DNA of 64,000 nt, taken from contig NZ_RQVJ01000001.1 of assembly GCF_003999875.1 (NCBI RefSeq), positions 558,001 through 622,000 of the forward strand. The letters run 5' to 3'. The translations under genes were made by a program, and so were the position numbers. The notes under the pieces were generated by a model, which did not search any database, had not been told where the DNA came from, and saw only the letters and a list, made by a program, of their open reading frames with translations. The first letter of the stretch is position 1. Each line of letters begins with the position of its first letter. Source of the stretch: Veillonella sp. 3310 (GTDB lineage: Bacteria; Bacillota; Negativicutes; Veillonellales; Veillonellaceae). Shown here one piece after another: positions 8,401-17,193 of the stretch.

Positions 8401-9627
8401 ATGAATGCCCAATCGTTACAAAATCAAGAAGAAACATTATTTAATTCTGGGTTTATCAGTATTACTATCATTAACTTTATTGTCTTTTTAGTGTACTATT
8501 GTTTTGTGGTCATCACAGCAAGTTATGCTACAAAAGAACTACATTCTACAGTTGCCGAGGCAGGCTTTGCTACCGGTATTTATATTATAGGTACTTTATT
8601 TGCTCGCCTTATCATGGGACAGCGCTTAGAGCTTATCGGACGTAAAGAAGTACTTCGTTATGGCGCTATCTTTTATTTTCTCACTACTCTTGCCTATCTC
8701 ATCGCCAAAGATATTTTAATCTTAGATGCAGTCCGTTTCTTAAATGGATTTGCCTATGGTACCGTATCCACCGCTGCCAATGCAGTGGTCACTGCTTACA
8801 TTCCTAAATCAAAAGATGGTGAAGGTATCAACTATTATGGTCTTAGCACTAGCTTGGCCGCCGCAATTGGACCTTTCATCGGCATGATTTTATTGCCTGC
8901 CGTAGGCTTCACTTGGATTATTTATCTTGCTGTCCTATTATCTGTAGGTGTTGCTATTGCTTGTTTGCGTTTCCCTGTACAAAATTTAAGCTTATCCTCT
9001 ACAGAAGCGGCCTCCATGAAATCTTGGTCTCTTAAAAACTTTATTGAACCACGCGTAGCTTTCATCTCCTTTCTCGGTTTCCTAATGGGCCTTGCTTACT
9101 CTAGTGTACTAGGATTCCTTTCTATCTTCACCCATGAAATCGGTCTTATTACAGCAGGAGCCTTCTTCTTTGTTGTCTATGCCCTTGTGATTACTGTCAC
9201 TCGCCCTATTGCAGGTCGTATCTTTGATGAACGCGGGGAAAATGCTGTCATGTACCCTAGCTATGTATGTTTAACTATTGGACTTTTACTCATCGCTTAT
9301 AGTTCAAATGCAGCGTTACTACTCATCGCTGGTGCCTTTGTCGGCTTAGGCTATGGTACTTTCATGTCTAATGGTCAAGCGGTTTGTTTGAAAGCAGTAG
9401 AACCTGCCAAAATTGGGGTAGCTCTTTCCACCTATTTCATCGGTTTAGATCTTGGTTTAGGAGTAGGACCTTATACATTAGGTATCTTGCATGGATTACT
9501 ATCCTACAGTGGTATCTACATCGTATCTGCCATCATCCCAGTCATCGTATTGGTACTCTATGCCATCTATTATCGTCCAGTGAAAAAACAAGCTATCTAC
9601 GAAGAAGAGATTTCACAACATCAATAA
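8401..9627 (+). CDS. MFS-family transporter
   Basis: A 408-residue inner-membrane protein with twelve hydrophobic segments in two six-helix halves. The major-facilitator signature appears after helix 2 as LFARLIMGQRLELIGRKEVL (residues ~65-85), and an equivalent VTRPIAGRIFDERGENAVMY is in the second half (~265-285). The sequence resembles drug or metabolite efflux members of the YfcJ/YhhS type, but the substrate is unknown. GGAGG lies ten bases before the ATG. The gene is alone on the plus strand, divergent from the Lrp-type regulator, with paired palindromes in its promoter region and a strong terminator behind it, so local regulation by the neighbouring Lrp protein is possible (inference). 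Confidence 0.9.
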   Translation: MNAQSLQNQEETLFNSGFISITIINFIVFLVYYCFVVITASYATKELHSTVAEAGFATGIYIIGTLFARLIMGQRLELIGRKEVLRYGAIFYFLTTLAYLIAKDILILDAVRFLNGFAYGTVSTAANAVVTAYIPKSKDGEGINYYGLSTSLAAAIGPFIGMILLPAVGFTWIIYLAVLLSVGVAIACLRFPVQNLSLSSTEAASMKSWSLKNFIEPRVAFISFLGFLMGLAYSSVLGFLSIFTHEIGLITAGAFFFVVYALVITVTRPIAGRIFDERGENAVMYPSYVCLTIGLLLIAYSSNAALLLIAGAFVGLGYGTFMSNGQAVCLKAVEPAKIGVALSTYFIGLDLGLGVGPYTLGILHGLLSYSGIYIVSAIIPVIVLVLYAIYYRPVKKQAIYEEEISQHQ

Positions 9628-9646
9628 GTATATACACATAAAAATT

Positions 9647-9694
9647 GCCATATACCGATATGCTATAACATACATATGCATATCGGTATATGGC
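9647..9694. terminator. Bidirectional terminator between MFS and hypothetical gene
   Basis: A 16-bp perfect stem (GCCATATACCGATATG / CATATCGGTATATGGC) with a T-run on both sides. It serves the two convergent genes. Confidence 0.9.
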
Positions 9695-9703
9695 ACTTTT
9701 ATA

Positions 9704-10048
9704 TTATTCTTTTTTTACAAATATACGAATTTTTTCCGTTCTATTGATCAAATTAGTGTCACTGCAATAAAACTTAAAAGTATCATAGCCAATATATCTG
9801 TCTATAAGAAGGAGGTTCGTCTCACTATAGATTATCGCTCCTAACTCATTATAACAGTTTACGATAAACTCTAAATTACAATTAAATTTGCCATTCATGA
9901 TTTCAAGAAGAACACAGAAGGATTGCTCACCTTCTTTATCGACATCTTGTATACCATAAGACTGTACATCGATTTGAAAAAACTGAAATGTTCTTTCGTT
10001 AATTTCAATAGCATTATATAATCGATCAACATCAGTAACTGTATTCAT
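9704..10048 (-). CDS. Hypothetical protein, 114 residues
   Basis: A small acidic cytoplasmic protein that I do not recognise. The start is well supported by GGGAGGG four bases before the ATG. There is no signal peptide or membrane segment. The sequence is rich in Asn, Ile, Phe and Tyr and alternates hydrophobic residues (FKFYCSDTNLI, EFIVNCYNELGAIIY), suggesting a beta-rich or alpha/beta fold. Two cysteine-containing strands do not form a metal motif. It stands alone between a bidirectional terminator and the tRNA operon. Codon use is AT-rich compared with nearby housekeeping genes, which could indicate an accessory gene. No function is proposed. Confidence 0.65.
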   Translation of the reverse strand: MNTVTDVDRLYNAIEINERTFQFFQIDVQSYGIQDVDKEGEQSFCVLLEIMNGKFNCNLEFIVNCYNELGAIIYSETNLLLIDRYIGYDTFKFYCSDTNLINRTEKIRIFVKKE

Positions 10049-10105
10049 AGTCCCTCCCTAAGCACACTCATTGTATGATACTTACATTATAATCCATTTA
10101 GACAT

Positions 10106-10134
10106 AAAAAAATAGACCAACCGAAGTTGGTCTA
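10106..10134 (-). terminator. Terminator of the tRNA operon
   Basis: Stem TAGACCAAC / GTTGGTCTA with a TTCG loop on the minus strand, followed by seven T residues. It lies three bases beyond the tRNA-Leu CCA end. Confidence 0.95.
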
Positions 10135-10136
10135 AG

Positions 10137-10225
10137 TGGTGCCGAGGACCGGAATCGAACCGGTACGGTTATCTCTAACCGACGGATTTTAAGTCCGTTG
10201 CGTCTGCCTGTTCCGCCACCCCGGC
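10137..10225 (-). tRNA. tRNA-Leu (TAA)
   Basis: Minus-strand cloverleaf with acceptor GCCGGGG / CCTCGGC, an encoded CCA, a long variable arm as expected for leucine, and anticodon loop CTTAAAA giving TAA. It is the last gene of the tRNA operon. Confidence 0.96.
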
Positions 10226-10240
10226 ATGGGTGGAATGTTG

Positions 10241-10315
<75 letters not shown>

Positions 10316-10322
10316 AAAAAAG

Positions 10323-10397
10323 TGGAGCGGAAAACGAGATTCGAACTCGCGACCCCCGCCTTGGCAAGGCGGTGCTCTACCGCTGAGCTATTTCCGC
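10323..10397 (-). tRNA. tRNA-Gly (GCC)
   Basis: Acceptor GCGGAAA / TTTCCGC, encoded CCA, T-arm GTTCGAATC, and anticodon loop TTGCCAA giving GCC. Confidence 0.96.
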
Positions 10398-10400
10398 AAA

Positions 10401-10476
<76 letters not shown>

Positions 10477-10482
10477 AAGTAG

Positions 10483-10558
10483 TGGCGACCCCGATCGGAT
10501 TTGAACCGACGATCTTCGCCGTGACAGGGCGACATGTTAACCGCTACACCACGGGGCC
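10483..10558 (-). tRNA. tRNA-Asp (GTC)
   Basis: Acceptor GGCCCCG paired with CGGGGTC, encoded CCA, T-arm GTTCAAATC, and anticodon loop CTGTCAC giving GTC. It is the first gene of the operon, directly behind the promoter. Confidence 0.96.
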
Positions 10559-10574
10559 AATTGACTACTTTGTT

Positions 10575-10603
10575 AGTATACCCTATTTCATATTTCTCGT
10601 CAA
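10575..10603 (-). promoter_or_regulatory. Promoter of the tRNA operon
   Basis: TTGACG and TATACT are separated by exactly 17 bases, placing the transcription start about ten bases before tRNA-Asp. This is close to the consensus, as expected for a stable-RNA operon. Confidence 0.88.
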
Positions 10604-10706
10604 CACTTTTTTATATTTTTTTATAAATATTTTGTATTTCTTTGATATCTTGTCTAACACTCGAACAATCCACTACGTCATATTATTGTTCTAAGTATCT
10701 TTTCTT

Positions 10707-11309
10707 TTACTCATGTACTATCAAGTACGGATTGGTTGTTAATTCATGCTCTATTGTAGTACTCGATCCATGACCTGGATATACTACATAAGATGGATGG
10801 AAGCTTTTTATTCTTTTTAATGTCTCTTTCATAGCCACCGGATCACCATTATAGGTATTCACCTTCCCTACGGTTCCCTTAAATAATGTATCTCCTGTAA
10901 ACAAAATATGTTTATACCCAACAAATACACTACCTGCACTATGTCCAGGCACTTCCCATACGTCCAAAGAAAAGGTTCCTATCTGTAAAGGTCCCTCTTC
11001 CAACGCAATGTATGGCGATGTAAACCGTTCTTTATACCCCGATGGCATGCGCCGTTTGACTAACAAAAGTTCTTCATCCTTAGGATGCATGTATACAGGG
11101 ATATGATACGCCTCTACTAGGGCATCCACAGCGCATATATGGTCTGCATGACCATGGGTCAACACAATACCTACCGGCACCACGTCCTGTAATTCTTTCA
11201 TAATACGTTGACCGTGAAAGCCTGGATCAATAATAAGGGCGTATCCATTTTCTTTCAGAATATAGCAATTTGTCTTATACAAGCCTTGAGGCGTTCTTAT
11301 GATGTCCAT
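10707..11309 (-). CDS. MBL-fold metallo-hydrolase
   Basis: A ~200-residue metallo-beta-lactamase-fold hydrolase of the glyoxalase-II-like subgroup. Zinc-ligand motifs in order are THGHADH near residue 60, a histidine in VPGHSAGSV near 125, the aspartate in FTGDTLFKG near 145, and a final histidine in VYPGHGSST near 185. Natural substrates of this group include thioesters, but none can be assigned here. I choose MDIIRTPQGL at 11309 as the start because it matches the usual N-terminus. A longer frame reaches 11351. Either start overlaps the end of the upstream trkH gene, implying a joint transcript with the Trk system. No signal peptide is seen, so the protein is cytoplasmic. Confidence 0.85.
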   Translation of the reverse strand: MDIIRTPQGLYKTNCYILKENGYALIIDPGFHGQRIMKELQDVVPVGIVLTHGHADHICAVDALVEAYHIPVYMHPKDEELLLVKRRMPSGYKERFTSPYIALEEGPLQIGTFSLDVWEVPGHSAGSVFVGYKHILFTGDTLFKGTVGKVNTYNGDPVAMKETLKRIKSFHPSYVVYPGHGSSTTIEHELTTNPYLIVHE

Positions 11310-12789
11310 CGAATCGTCTATAGCCTTTTTCTTTCTTTGTAAAATATCCACGCCAAAAACCTGGATGCAATAACACTAATAAAGTAAACAACTCTAAGCG
11401 CCCTAATAACATATCAATGATACAAACTATCTTTGCAAGAGGTGCCAAAACTGTAAAACTTTCTGTAGGCCCTAGTGATCCAAACGCAAGGCCTACATTT
11501 CCTAAACTACCTGCAACTAATGGCAACACATCTGACAAGGGTAACCCTGTAGAAGAGATAATCACCGAGGAAAGACCAAAAATTAGCATATATAGAAAAA
11601 AGAATTGTTGTGTAATTTGTAACCATTTATTAGGTAATACATAGCCATTTAATCGTACTAGCTGTACCATATCAGGGTGGATAGCTTTTCGTAGATAGAG
11701 AATACTACTTTTCACCAAGATAATAATCCGAATAATTTTAAGTCCCCCAGCAGTCGATCCACTACAACCACCAAAGAACATCCCCATAAACAATACCATT
11801 TGTCCTAAACTAGGCCATAGATTATAGTCAGCAATAGCAAATCCAGTCCCAGTCTGTATGGAAACAAGCGTAAAAATTGCATTTCGCAAATGCTCAATTT
11901 TAGCATCTCCAGCTTCCCATATTAATGCAAATAATACCAAACTTGATCCAATTGCTAGAGTAATGAGATAAATTCTGTATTCAAAATCTCGCCAAATCTC
12001 TTTAATACCTCGTTGCCAGACAGATTGATAGACTGCAAAATTTCCACCCGCCAATATCATAAATACTACTAATATAATGCAGACCAAATAGGAATCAGCA
12101 TATCTAAATGTACTGCCAGTAATTGGGGACAATCCACCTGTAGCTACCGTAGCAAAGGTAAAATTAAGTGCTTCAAATAAACCAATCCCACTTAGCCATA
12201 ATAGAAAAGTACAAGAAAATGTAAATCCCAAATAAATTCTCAGCAAGTTCCCAGCCATAGATTGAATTCTTGGTAATACAACACCAGGTCTTGGTACAGA
12301 AGCCTCTGCTTCAACTAATGGAGCTACTCCAGTCCCCAAATTACGCAAGAATGCTAACACTAGGACAATCATTCCCATACCACCAATCCAATTGGTAAGC
12401 CCCCTCCACAAAATAAAGGCTCTTGGTAAAGCACTTACATCATCAATCATGCTTGCCCCGGTAGTCGTTATACCTGACACAGACTCAAATAAAGCATCTA
12501 CAAATTGCTCAAGTACTCCACTAAAATAAAAGGGCAACGCCGAGAATATAGACGCTAAGATCCAAGTTGCACTGACTACAAGAAATCCATCTCGTACACT
12601 ATATACATTAGTAGCTGTACCATAATAATATAATAGAAACCCTACTCCTCCTGCTATACATGATGTAATAAGAAAAGAGTAGTAAAAAACCCCTTCATCT
12701 AATATACCAAAGAAAAAGGGAACCATAATGAAGGAAGCTAATATAAGCATCACTTGTCCAACAACTCGCATAATATTTTGAATGCGCAT
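11275..12789 (-). CDS. trkH: Trk/Ktr-type potassium uptake membrane subunit
   Basis: A ~504-residue integral membrane protein that forms the K+ translocation pore. The TrkH/KtrB architecture of four M1-P-M2 repeats is visible. Selectivity-filter glycines appear in VSGITTTGASM (near 105), VATGGLSPITG (near 215), TGTGFAIADYN (near 310) and LGNVGLAFGSLGP (near 430). GGCSGSTAGGLKIIRI (near 345) is the conserved loop. The start at 12789 (MRIQNIMRVVG) has AGGAG eight bases upstream. It lies directly downstream of trkA, as in many bacteria, so the gating subunit and the pore are made together. The C-terminus carries ~25 extra polar residues after the usual HPGFWRGY end, where it overlaps the MBL gene. 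Confidence 0.93.
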   Translation of the reverse strand: MRIQNIMRVVGQVMLILASFIMVPFFFGILDEGVFYYSFLITSCIAGGVGFLLYYYGTATNVYSVRDGFLVVSATWILASIFSALPFYFSGVLEQFVDALFESVSGITTTGASMIDDVSALPRAFILWRGLTNWIGGMGMIVLVLAFLRNLGTGVAPLVEAEASVPRPGVVLPRIQSMAGNLLRIYLGFTFSCTFLLWLSGIGLFEALNFTFATVATGGLSPITGSTFRYADSYLVCIILVVFMILAGGNFAVYQSVWQRGIKEIWRDFEYRIYLITLAIGSSLVLFALIWEAGDAKIEHLRNAIFTLVSIQTGTGFAIADYNLWPSLGQMVLFMGMFFGGCSGSTAGGLKIIRIIILVKSSILYLRKAIHPDMVQLVRLNGYVLPNKWLQITQQFFFLYMLIFGLSSVIISSTGLPLSDVLPLVAGSLGNVGLAFGSLGPTESFTVLAPLAKIVCIIDMLLGRLELFTLLVLLHPGFWRGYFTKKEKGYRRFDGHHKNASRLV

Positions 12790-12817
12790 GATTCCTTCTC
12801 CTTTCAAAATTTTTATA

Positions 12818-14158
12818 TCATTTATTAATATATGCTAATAAAGCATTAATATTTTCTGGCAACGTAAAGATAACTATATGATCTCCTTCCAGGAGCAATG
12901 TATCCCCTTTAGGAACAATAGTTTGATGCTCTCTAACAATAGCTCCCACTAATGATTTTCCAGGCAACTTTAGGTCTTTTAAATGTTTATTTAGCAATGA
13001 TGTCTTTTCTGTAACTTCTATTTCCACAGCTTCAGCTTTAGATCCTTCGAAAGTAAAAATATTAATGAGATTTTCATCTTCTCGAATTAACCGTAAAATT
13101 TGTCCCGATGTTAATAATCTCGGTGAAAATGCTACGTCAATACCCACCTGCTCCATCAAAGTAATATATTCTAATCGCCCTACACGAACAAACGCTTTAG
13201 GTACTCCCATATGTTTCGCTAACAGTGCTACTAGTAGATTCAACTTATCATCATCTGTTAAACAAATGATAACATCATTATCGCTAATTTCTTCAGCTTC
13301 CAATAGGTCGATATCTGTGCCATCTCCATGAATGACAATGGACCGATTTACCATGGCTGCCAATTGTTCACAGCGATCAATATTCTTTTCGATGACTTTC
13401 ACGTCGTATCCATCTTTTTCTAAGAGAACTGTTAGATTACGACCAATGAGGCCTGCCCCAATAATCACTACACGTTGTGTAGGACGTGTTGTTTCATGAA
13501 GCCAAGATTCCACCTCATCAATACTATCGGTGGCACCTAAAAAGAATACATTATCCATATATTCTAAGGTGCTGTCACCATGAGGAATAATCATTTCCCC
13601 ACCACGTAGAATCCCTACTACGAGCACATTCGGTGGCAACGTTAAAGAGCGTAAAGGAATCCCCATGATATCGTGATTGTTTCGTATTTTAAACTCCACT
13701 AACCGCACGGCACCACTAGCAAAATCTTCTACATCCAGTGCAGCTGGGGTCTTTAAAATTTTATAAATTTCTTGGGCTGTTACCATTTCAGGATTGATAA
13801 AAAGATCGATCCCTAATCGCTCACGAATCACCGCATTCGTACCATGTTCATATTCCGTGTCACGGACCCTTGCAATGGTCTTAGGAATCCCTGCGGCTTT
13901 ACCTAGCATACATGCTAGCATGTTGACCTCATCAGAGTCTGTCACAGCAATGAGCATCCCCATATCTTCTACGCCAATTTCTTGTAACAGAGAAATACTG
14001 CTACCATTACCTTGAACCAAGTTCACATCCAAATTATTTTCTAAATTCTTAATGCGATCTCCATTTTTTTCAATGACATACACATCATGTTGGTCTTGCG
14101 CCAATCGTTGTGCTAAGGAGTAGCCTACTTTACCCGCACCTACTACCACAATTTTCAT
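12818..14158 (-). CDS. trkA: Trk potassium system nucleotide-binding subunit
   Basis: A 446-residue cytoplasmic protein that gates TrkH in response to NAD(H) or ATP. Two complete RCK_N/RCK_C units are visible. The first Rossmann motif is VVGAGKVGYSLAQRLA at residues 4-20, with the acidic end of strand 2 in VYVIEKNGDR. The second is VVIIGAGLIGRNLTVLLEKD near residue 230, with VKVIEKNIDR. Each is followed by a C-terminal RCK domain (~145-215 and ~370-446). The four-domain length is typical of TrkA rather than of single-domain KtrA. The gene sits 28 bp before trkH and follows cvfB by 11 bp, so it is part of a longer operon. Confidence 0.95.
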   Translation of the reverse strand: MKIVVVGAGKVGYSLAQRLAQDQHDVYVIEKNGDRIKNLENNLDVNLVQGNGSSISLLQEIGVEDMGMLIAVTDSDEVNMLACMLGKAAGIPKTIARVRDTEYEHGTNAVIRERLGIDLFINPEMVTAQEIYKILKTPAALDVEDFASGAVRLVEFKIRNNHDIMGIPLRSLTLPPNVLVVGILRGGEMIIPHGDSTLEYMDNVFFLGATDSIDEVESWLHETTRPTQRVVIIGAGLIGRNLTVLLEKDGYDVKVIEKNIDRCEQLAAMVNRSIVIHGDGTDIDLLEAEEISDNDVIICLTDDDKLNLLVALLAKHMGVPKAFVRVGRLEYITLMEQVGIDVAFSPRLLTSGQILRLIREDENLINIFTFEGSKAEAVEIEVTEKTSLLNKHLKDLKLPGKSLVGAIVREHQTIVPKGDTLLLEGDHIVIFTLPENINALLAYINK

Positions 14159-14169
14159 GACATATCCCC

Positions 14170-15087
14170 CTATTTTGGTTCCTCTACCGTTGCAGATTGT
14201 TCATCTGCGTCTAGCAAAGCACGTTGTCCTGCCTCAGTTAAGAGAGTCCAACCATCTTCTTGGATGATAAAACCGGCTTTCATTAAATGACCTAAGGCCC
14301 GTTTGAAAGCTGCTTTACTAATATTGAATTTATCTTTTATGATAGGTGCTGATGTGCCATCCCCATAAGGCATACGTCCATGACGACTGCCTAAGTAGGT
14401 CATAATTTGGGCTCCATCCGAAGCGAGTGCCGCTTCTTTCACTGGGCGCATAGAAATATTGATACGTCCATCATCCCGTTTAAACGTGATGCGACCTTCA
14501 ATGAGTTCCCCCACCTTTAGTTGTCTTGTCATTTCACTGCGATGCATGAAAGCAATCCATCGTTCAGGAGTAATCAAAAATGCCCCTTCGCTAGTCATGT
14601 TGTAAATGGCACCTTTCACCATGCCACCAATCTTAGCCTCTGTAGCAGGTTTTGAAGCACGGCGCATGGCATCATCCACATCCATGGACACCGCTAAGCG
14701 ACCTGATTTATCACTATAAAGGCGAACCCAAACTTTTTCACCATTTTGAGGGCGTCCACGCATTTCTGCATGAGGCATAAAAATCCCCCGTTCTGTTCCC
14801 ACCTCTACGAAACAACCAAAGTTTGTTGTATTGATAACCTCTACATAACCGATTTGGCCTTCTTTCATGGCTGGTAAACGCATACTCGCCGTTAAACGAC
14901 CCTTTGGATCTTTGTAGAGAAATACTGTCACTTCCTCACCAATCGCAACGGAACTAGTTTGTTGGTCCTTATGCAATAAAATGTCATCATTCGTATTGCC
15001 TGTTTGACCATCTAAGAAAGCCCCTTGATCACTTTGACGCAACACTTTAAGGGTGGCAATGGTATTTTCTGATAAGCTACTAACCAT
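14170..15087 (-). CDS. cvfB: S1 RNA-binding protein CvfB
   Basis: A ~305-residue RNA-binding protein of the CvfB family, which influences virulence and stress gene expression in other Firmicutes. It contains three S1-like OB folds (residues ~5-60, ~65-130 and ~145-215; for example GQIGYVEVINTTNFGCFVEV and GMVKGAIYNMTSEGAFLI) and a C-terminal winged helix (~225-295; KFNISKAAFKRALGHLMKAG) with the motif YLGSRHGRMPYGDGTSAP. The start at 15087 (MVSSLSENT) is preceded by AAGGAG and immediately follows the rsfS stop codon, so the pair is translationally linked. The short tail after the wing is acidic. Confidence 0.9.
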   Translation of the reverse strand: MVSSLSENTIATLKVLRQSDQGAFLDGQTGNTNDDILLHKDQQTSSVAIGEEVTVFLYKDPKGRLTASMRLPAMKEGQIGYVEVINTTNFGCFVEVGTERGIFMPHAEMRGRPQNGEKVWVRLYSDKSGRLAVSMDVDDAMRRASKPATEAKIGGMVKGAIYNMTSEGAFLITPERWIAFMHRSEMTRQLKVGELIEGRITFKRDDGRINISMRPVKEAALASDGAQIMTYLGSRHGRMPYGDGTSAPIIKDKFNISKAAFKRALGHLMKAGFIIQEDGWTLLTEAGQRALLDADEQSATVEEPK

Positions 15088-15088
15088 A

Positions 15089-15448
15089 TTAGACTCCTTC
15101 AAAGGATTCTCTCGGTGCATCCTTCCACAATTCTTCTAGTCCATAGAAATGACGGTATTCACCTGTGAACACATGGGCAATGACATCACCAAAGTCTAAC
15201 AAAATCCAATCGCCTTCGCGATAACCTTCACGATGTAACACTGTCATACCTTGTTCTGCCCCTGCATCTTCGATAGCATCTGCCACACTTTGTGCATGTT
15301 TTACATTGTTCGCTGTGACCACTAAGAAATAATCCCCTAACATCGTAAGACCTTCCATATCCATAATGGAAATATCTTCGCCTTTTTTATCATACCCAGC
15401 TTGTGCTAATACCTTTACGGTTCCTAAAATATCTTGTTTCTGTTTCAT
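15089..15448 (-). CDS. rsfS: Ribosomal silencing factor RsfS
   Basis: A 119-residue protein that binds L14 (uL14) of the large ribosomal subunit and blocks subunit joining when nutrients are short. Family motifs are DISIMDMEGLTMLGDYFLVV near residue 25, TANNVKHAQSVADAIED near 45, and REGYREGDWILLDFGDVIAH near 75, followed by FTGEYRHFYGLEELW. Length is typical. The order nadD - yqeK - LCP - rsfS is a conserved Firmicute arrangement and is present here, reading in the minus direction. Confidence 0.95.
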   Translation of the reverse strand: MKQKQDILGTVKVLAQAGYDKKGEDISIMDMEGLTMLGDYFLVVTANNVKHAQSVADAIEDAGAEQGMTVLHREGYREGDWILLDFGDVIAHVFTGEYRHFYGLEELWKDAPRESFEGV

Positions 15449-15457
15449 TCTAACTCC

Positions 15458-16549
15458 TTATCTTGTTGTGGGGCTCCCTGGCTCTGTTTTCTCCTTAGTG
15501 CCCTCTGTTTCACTGTCCTTTGGTTGCTTTCCATTATCTTTAGAAGAATCCTTGGATCCATCTTTTGGAGAGTCTCCAATCACAGGAATCACTTCTGCAT
15601 CGCTCGGAATATCCCCTACGGTTATCCCCACCAATTGTTGTAATTCCACTGGCTCTACATTCCAATAGTCCACATGGTCAATCGTTTCTGGTGATCCTGG
15701 CAAAATATACCAACGCACTTTATCTTTCGGGAATTCAATCACTTTTGTCACAAAACGAACTCCATCCCAAGTGCTCACATTAGTACTAATATGGCTCCAT
15801 TGTCGCCATACTCGAAAAGCAGTCCCTAAGCTAACGTGATTACGTTCATGTTCCAACATAGATTTCAACAATCGCTCTTGATGCATGGTCCTTCCCAATG
15901 TATCCCCTGGATCATTGATAAACCGCATATACCCATAAGCTGTATCACTAGTCAAATCTTGGTACCCTTGATGAATATTGATATCTACTTCACCAGATGC
16001 TGCATCTCGATGTACCATCGATTGCTCTACATATAAACTAGGAGCACCAAAAATGTTCATCATAGAGTGGAAACTATCTTGATCCACTACCGCATAATAA
16101 GGGATGACGATATGGAACATATCTTCCACGACTGCCTTCGTCAATTCAATTCCACCTTGTGCATAGATATCATTAATTCGTTGCGGGGCCTCATTATGAC
16201 GATTAATAATTTTACTATTACTTGGGATACCAATAATCTGCATAGTTTTGGCATCTAAATTGAAAGCCACTACATACAGCGCATCTGCTTGTTGTGGTTG
16301 ACTCTTATCGACACCTACAACTAGCATATAAGAGGTCTTAATTGAACTCATATCGATAGGCGTTGTATTTGTCACAACCGGTAACGGATGCGATTCTTGG
16401 CCAGTAGTAGGCTGTGATACGGAACTTACCGCAATGCGTATACCCCACACTACCAATCCTATGATTACTATGAGGAGGATAAAGGCCCCTATAATTCGTC
16501 CCCAACGCAGTCCATTTTTACGTGGTTTGCGTCGTATCTTTTGATCCAT
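15458..16549 (-). CDS. LytR-CpsA-Psr (LCP) family protein
   Basis: A 363-residue membrane-anchored protein. A cytoplasmic basic N-terminus (KIRRKPRKNG) is followed by one transmembrane helix at ~17-40 and an extracytoplasmic LCP domain (~70-290). Recognisable LCP elements are MLVVGVDKSQPQQADALYVV near residue 77, IGIPSNSKI near 105, the GIELTKAVVEDMF helix, and the YMRFINDPGDTLGRTMHQER arginine cluster near 220. LCP enzymes in Gram-positive bacteria attach glycopolymers to peptidoglycan; in a diderm Firmicute the acceptor is less clear. The C-terminal ~45 residues are a low-complexity Lys/Asp/Ser/Pro tail. It sits between yqeK and rsfS, in the conserved order. Confidence 0.88.
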   Translation of the reverse strand: MDQKIRRKPRKNGLRWGRIIGAFILLIVIIGLVVWGIRIAVSSVSQPTTGQESHPLPVVTNTTPIDMSSIKTSYMLVVGVDKSQPQQADALYVVAFNLDAKTMQIIGIPSNSKIINRHNEAPQRINDIYAQGGIELTKAVVEDMFHIVIPYYAVVDQDSFHSMMNIFGAPSLYVEQSMVHRDAASGEVDINIHQGYQDLTSDTAYGYMRFINDPGDTLGRTMHQERLLKSMLEHERNHVSLGTAFRVWRQWSHISTNVSTWDGVRFVTKVIEFPKDKVRWYILPGSPETIDHVDYWNVEPVELQQLVGITVGDIPSDAEVIPVIGDSPKDGSKDSSKDNGKQPKDSETEGTKEKTEPGSPTTR

Positions 16550-17140
16550 TTATACATCCGACCTTTCTAACAATACACTATTTCTACCTCGAATCGTATC
16601 CACATGTATGCTCAACCCTTGATCTAGCAAATGACGTATTGTTCCATCGTAGGCGCGAATAACAGCAGCGTTCAAATCTTTAAATGCTAACGCCCGTAGT
16701 TCTTCTACACCAGGAAAATCACGATTTGGCTCAATATAATCTGCTAGAAAAATAATCTTATCCAATACACTCATATGGGTACTGCCTAATGTATGAACAC
16801 GAATGGCCTCACAAATTGATTCATCATGGATATGTAGTATTAACTTAGCATAGGCAGCTCCTGCTGGTCCATGCAATAACGCTCCATTCTTGAGCATCTC
16901 GGAATCCACAGGTATCTGTGCCTCCTTCACCAATGATTGCATCTCTTGTAAGGGACTTTCTTTCATAGCATCATGCAATAGTGCCGCCACTTCTGCTTGC
17001 TGTACCGACGCCCCATAGTGGCTCGCTAATCGTTTTGCCATATCCACCACACCTAGTGTGTGGGCAAATCGTTTTGATGAAAGCCGACCTTTCACAATAT
17101 GTTGTAATCTTTCTATTGTTATTGTATCCTTCACTAACAT
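16550..17140 (-). CDS. yqeK: HD-domain Ap4A hydrolase YqeK
   Basis: A 196-residue HD-superfamily phosphohydrolase. YqeK proteins symmetrically cleave diadenosine tetraphosphate to ADP. The metal-binding series is visible: H in KRFAHTLGVVDMA near residue 23, HDAMKE (the HD pair) near 53, H in ALLHGPAGA near 88, and D in FLADYIEPNRDFPG near 130. Its stop codon abuts the downstream LCP start (one base apart), and nadD lies 53 bp upstream, the usual nadD-yqeK pairing. An AAGG motif precedes the ATG at close spacing. Confidence 0.93.
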   Translation of the reverse strand: MLVKDTITIERLQHIVKGRLSSKRFAHTLGVVDMAKRLASHYGASVQQAEVAALLHDAMKESPLQEMQSLVKEAQIPVDSEMLKNGALLHGPAGAAYAKLILHIHDESICEAIRVHTLGSTHMSVLDKIIFLADYIEPNRDFPGVEELRALAFKDLNAAVIRAYDGTIRHLLDQGLSIHVDTIRGRNSVLLERSDV

Positions 17141-17193
17141 ATACCTTTCTATGGGGTATCACAAAATTAACTCTATCTCTTTCGATAGTAAGT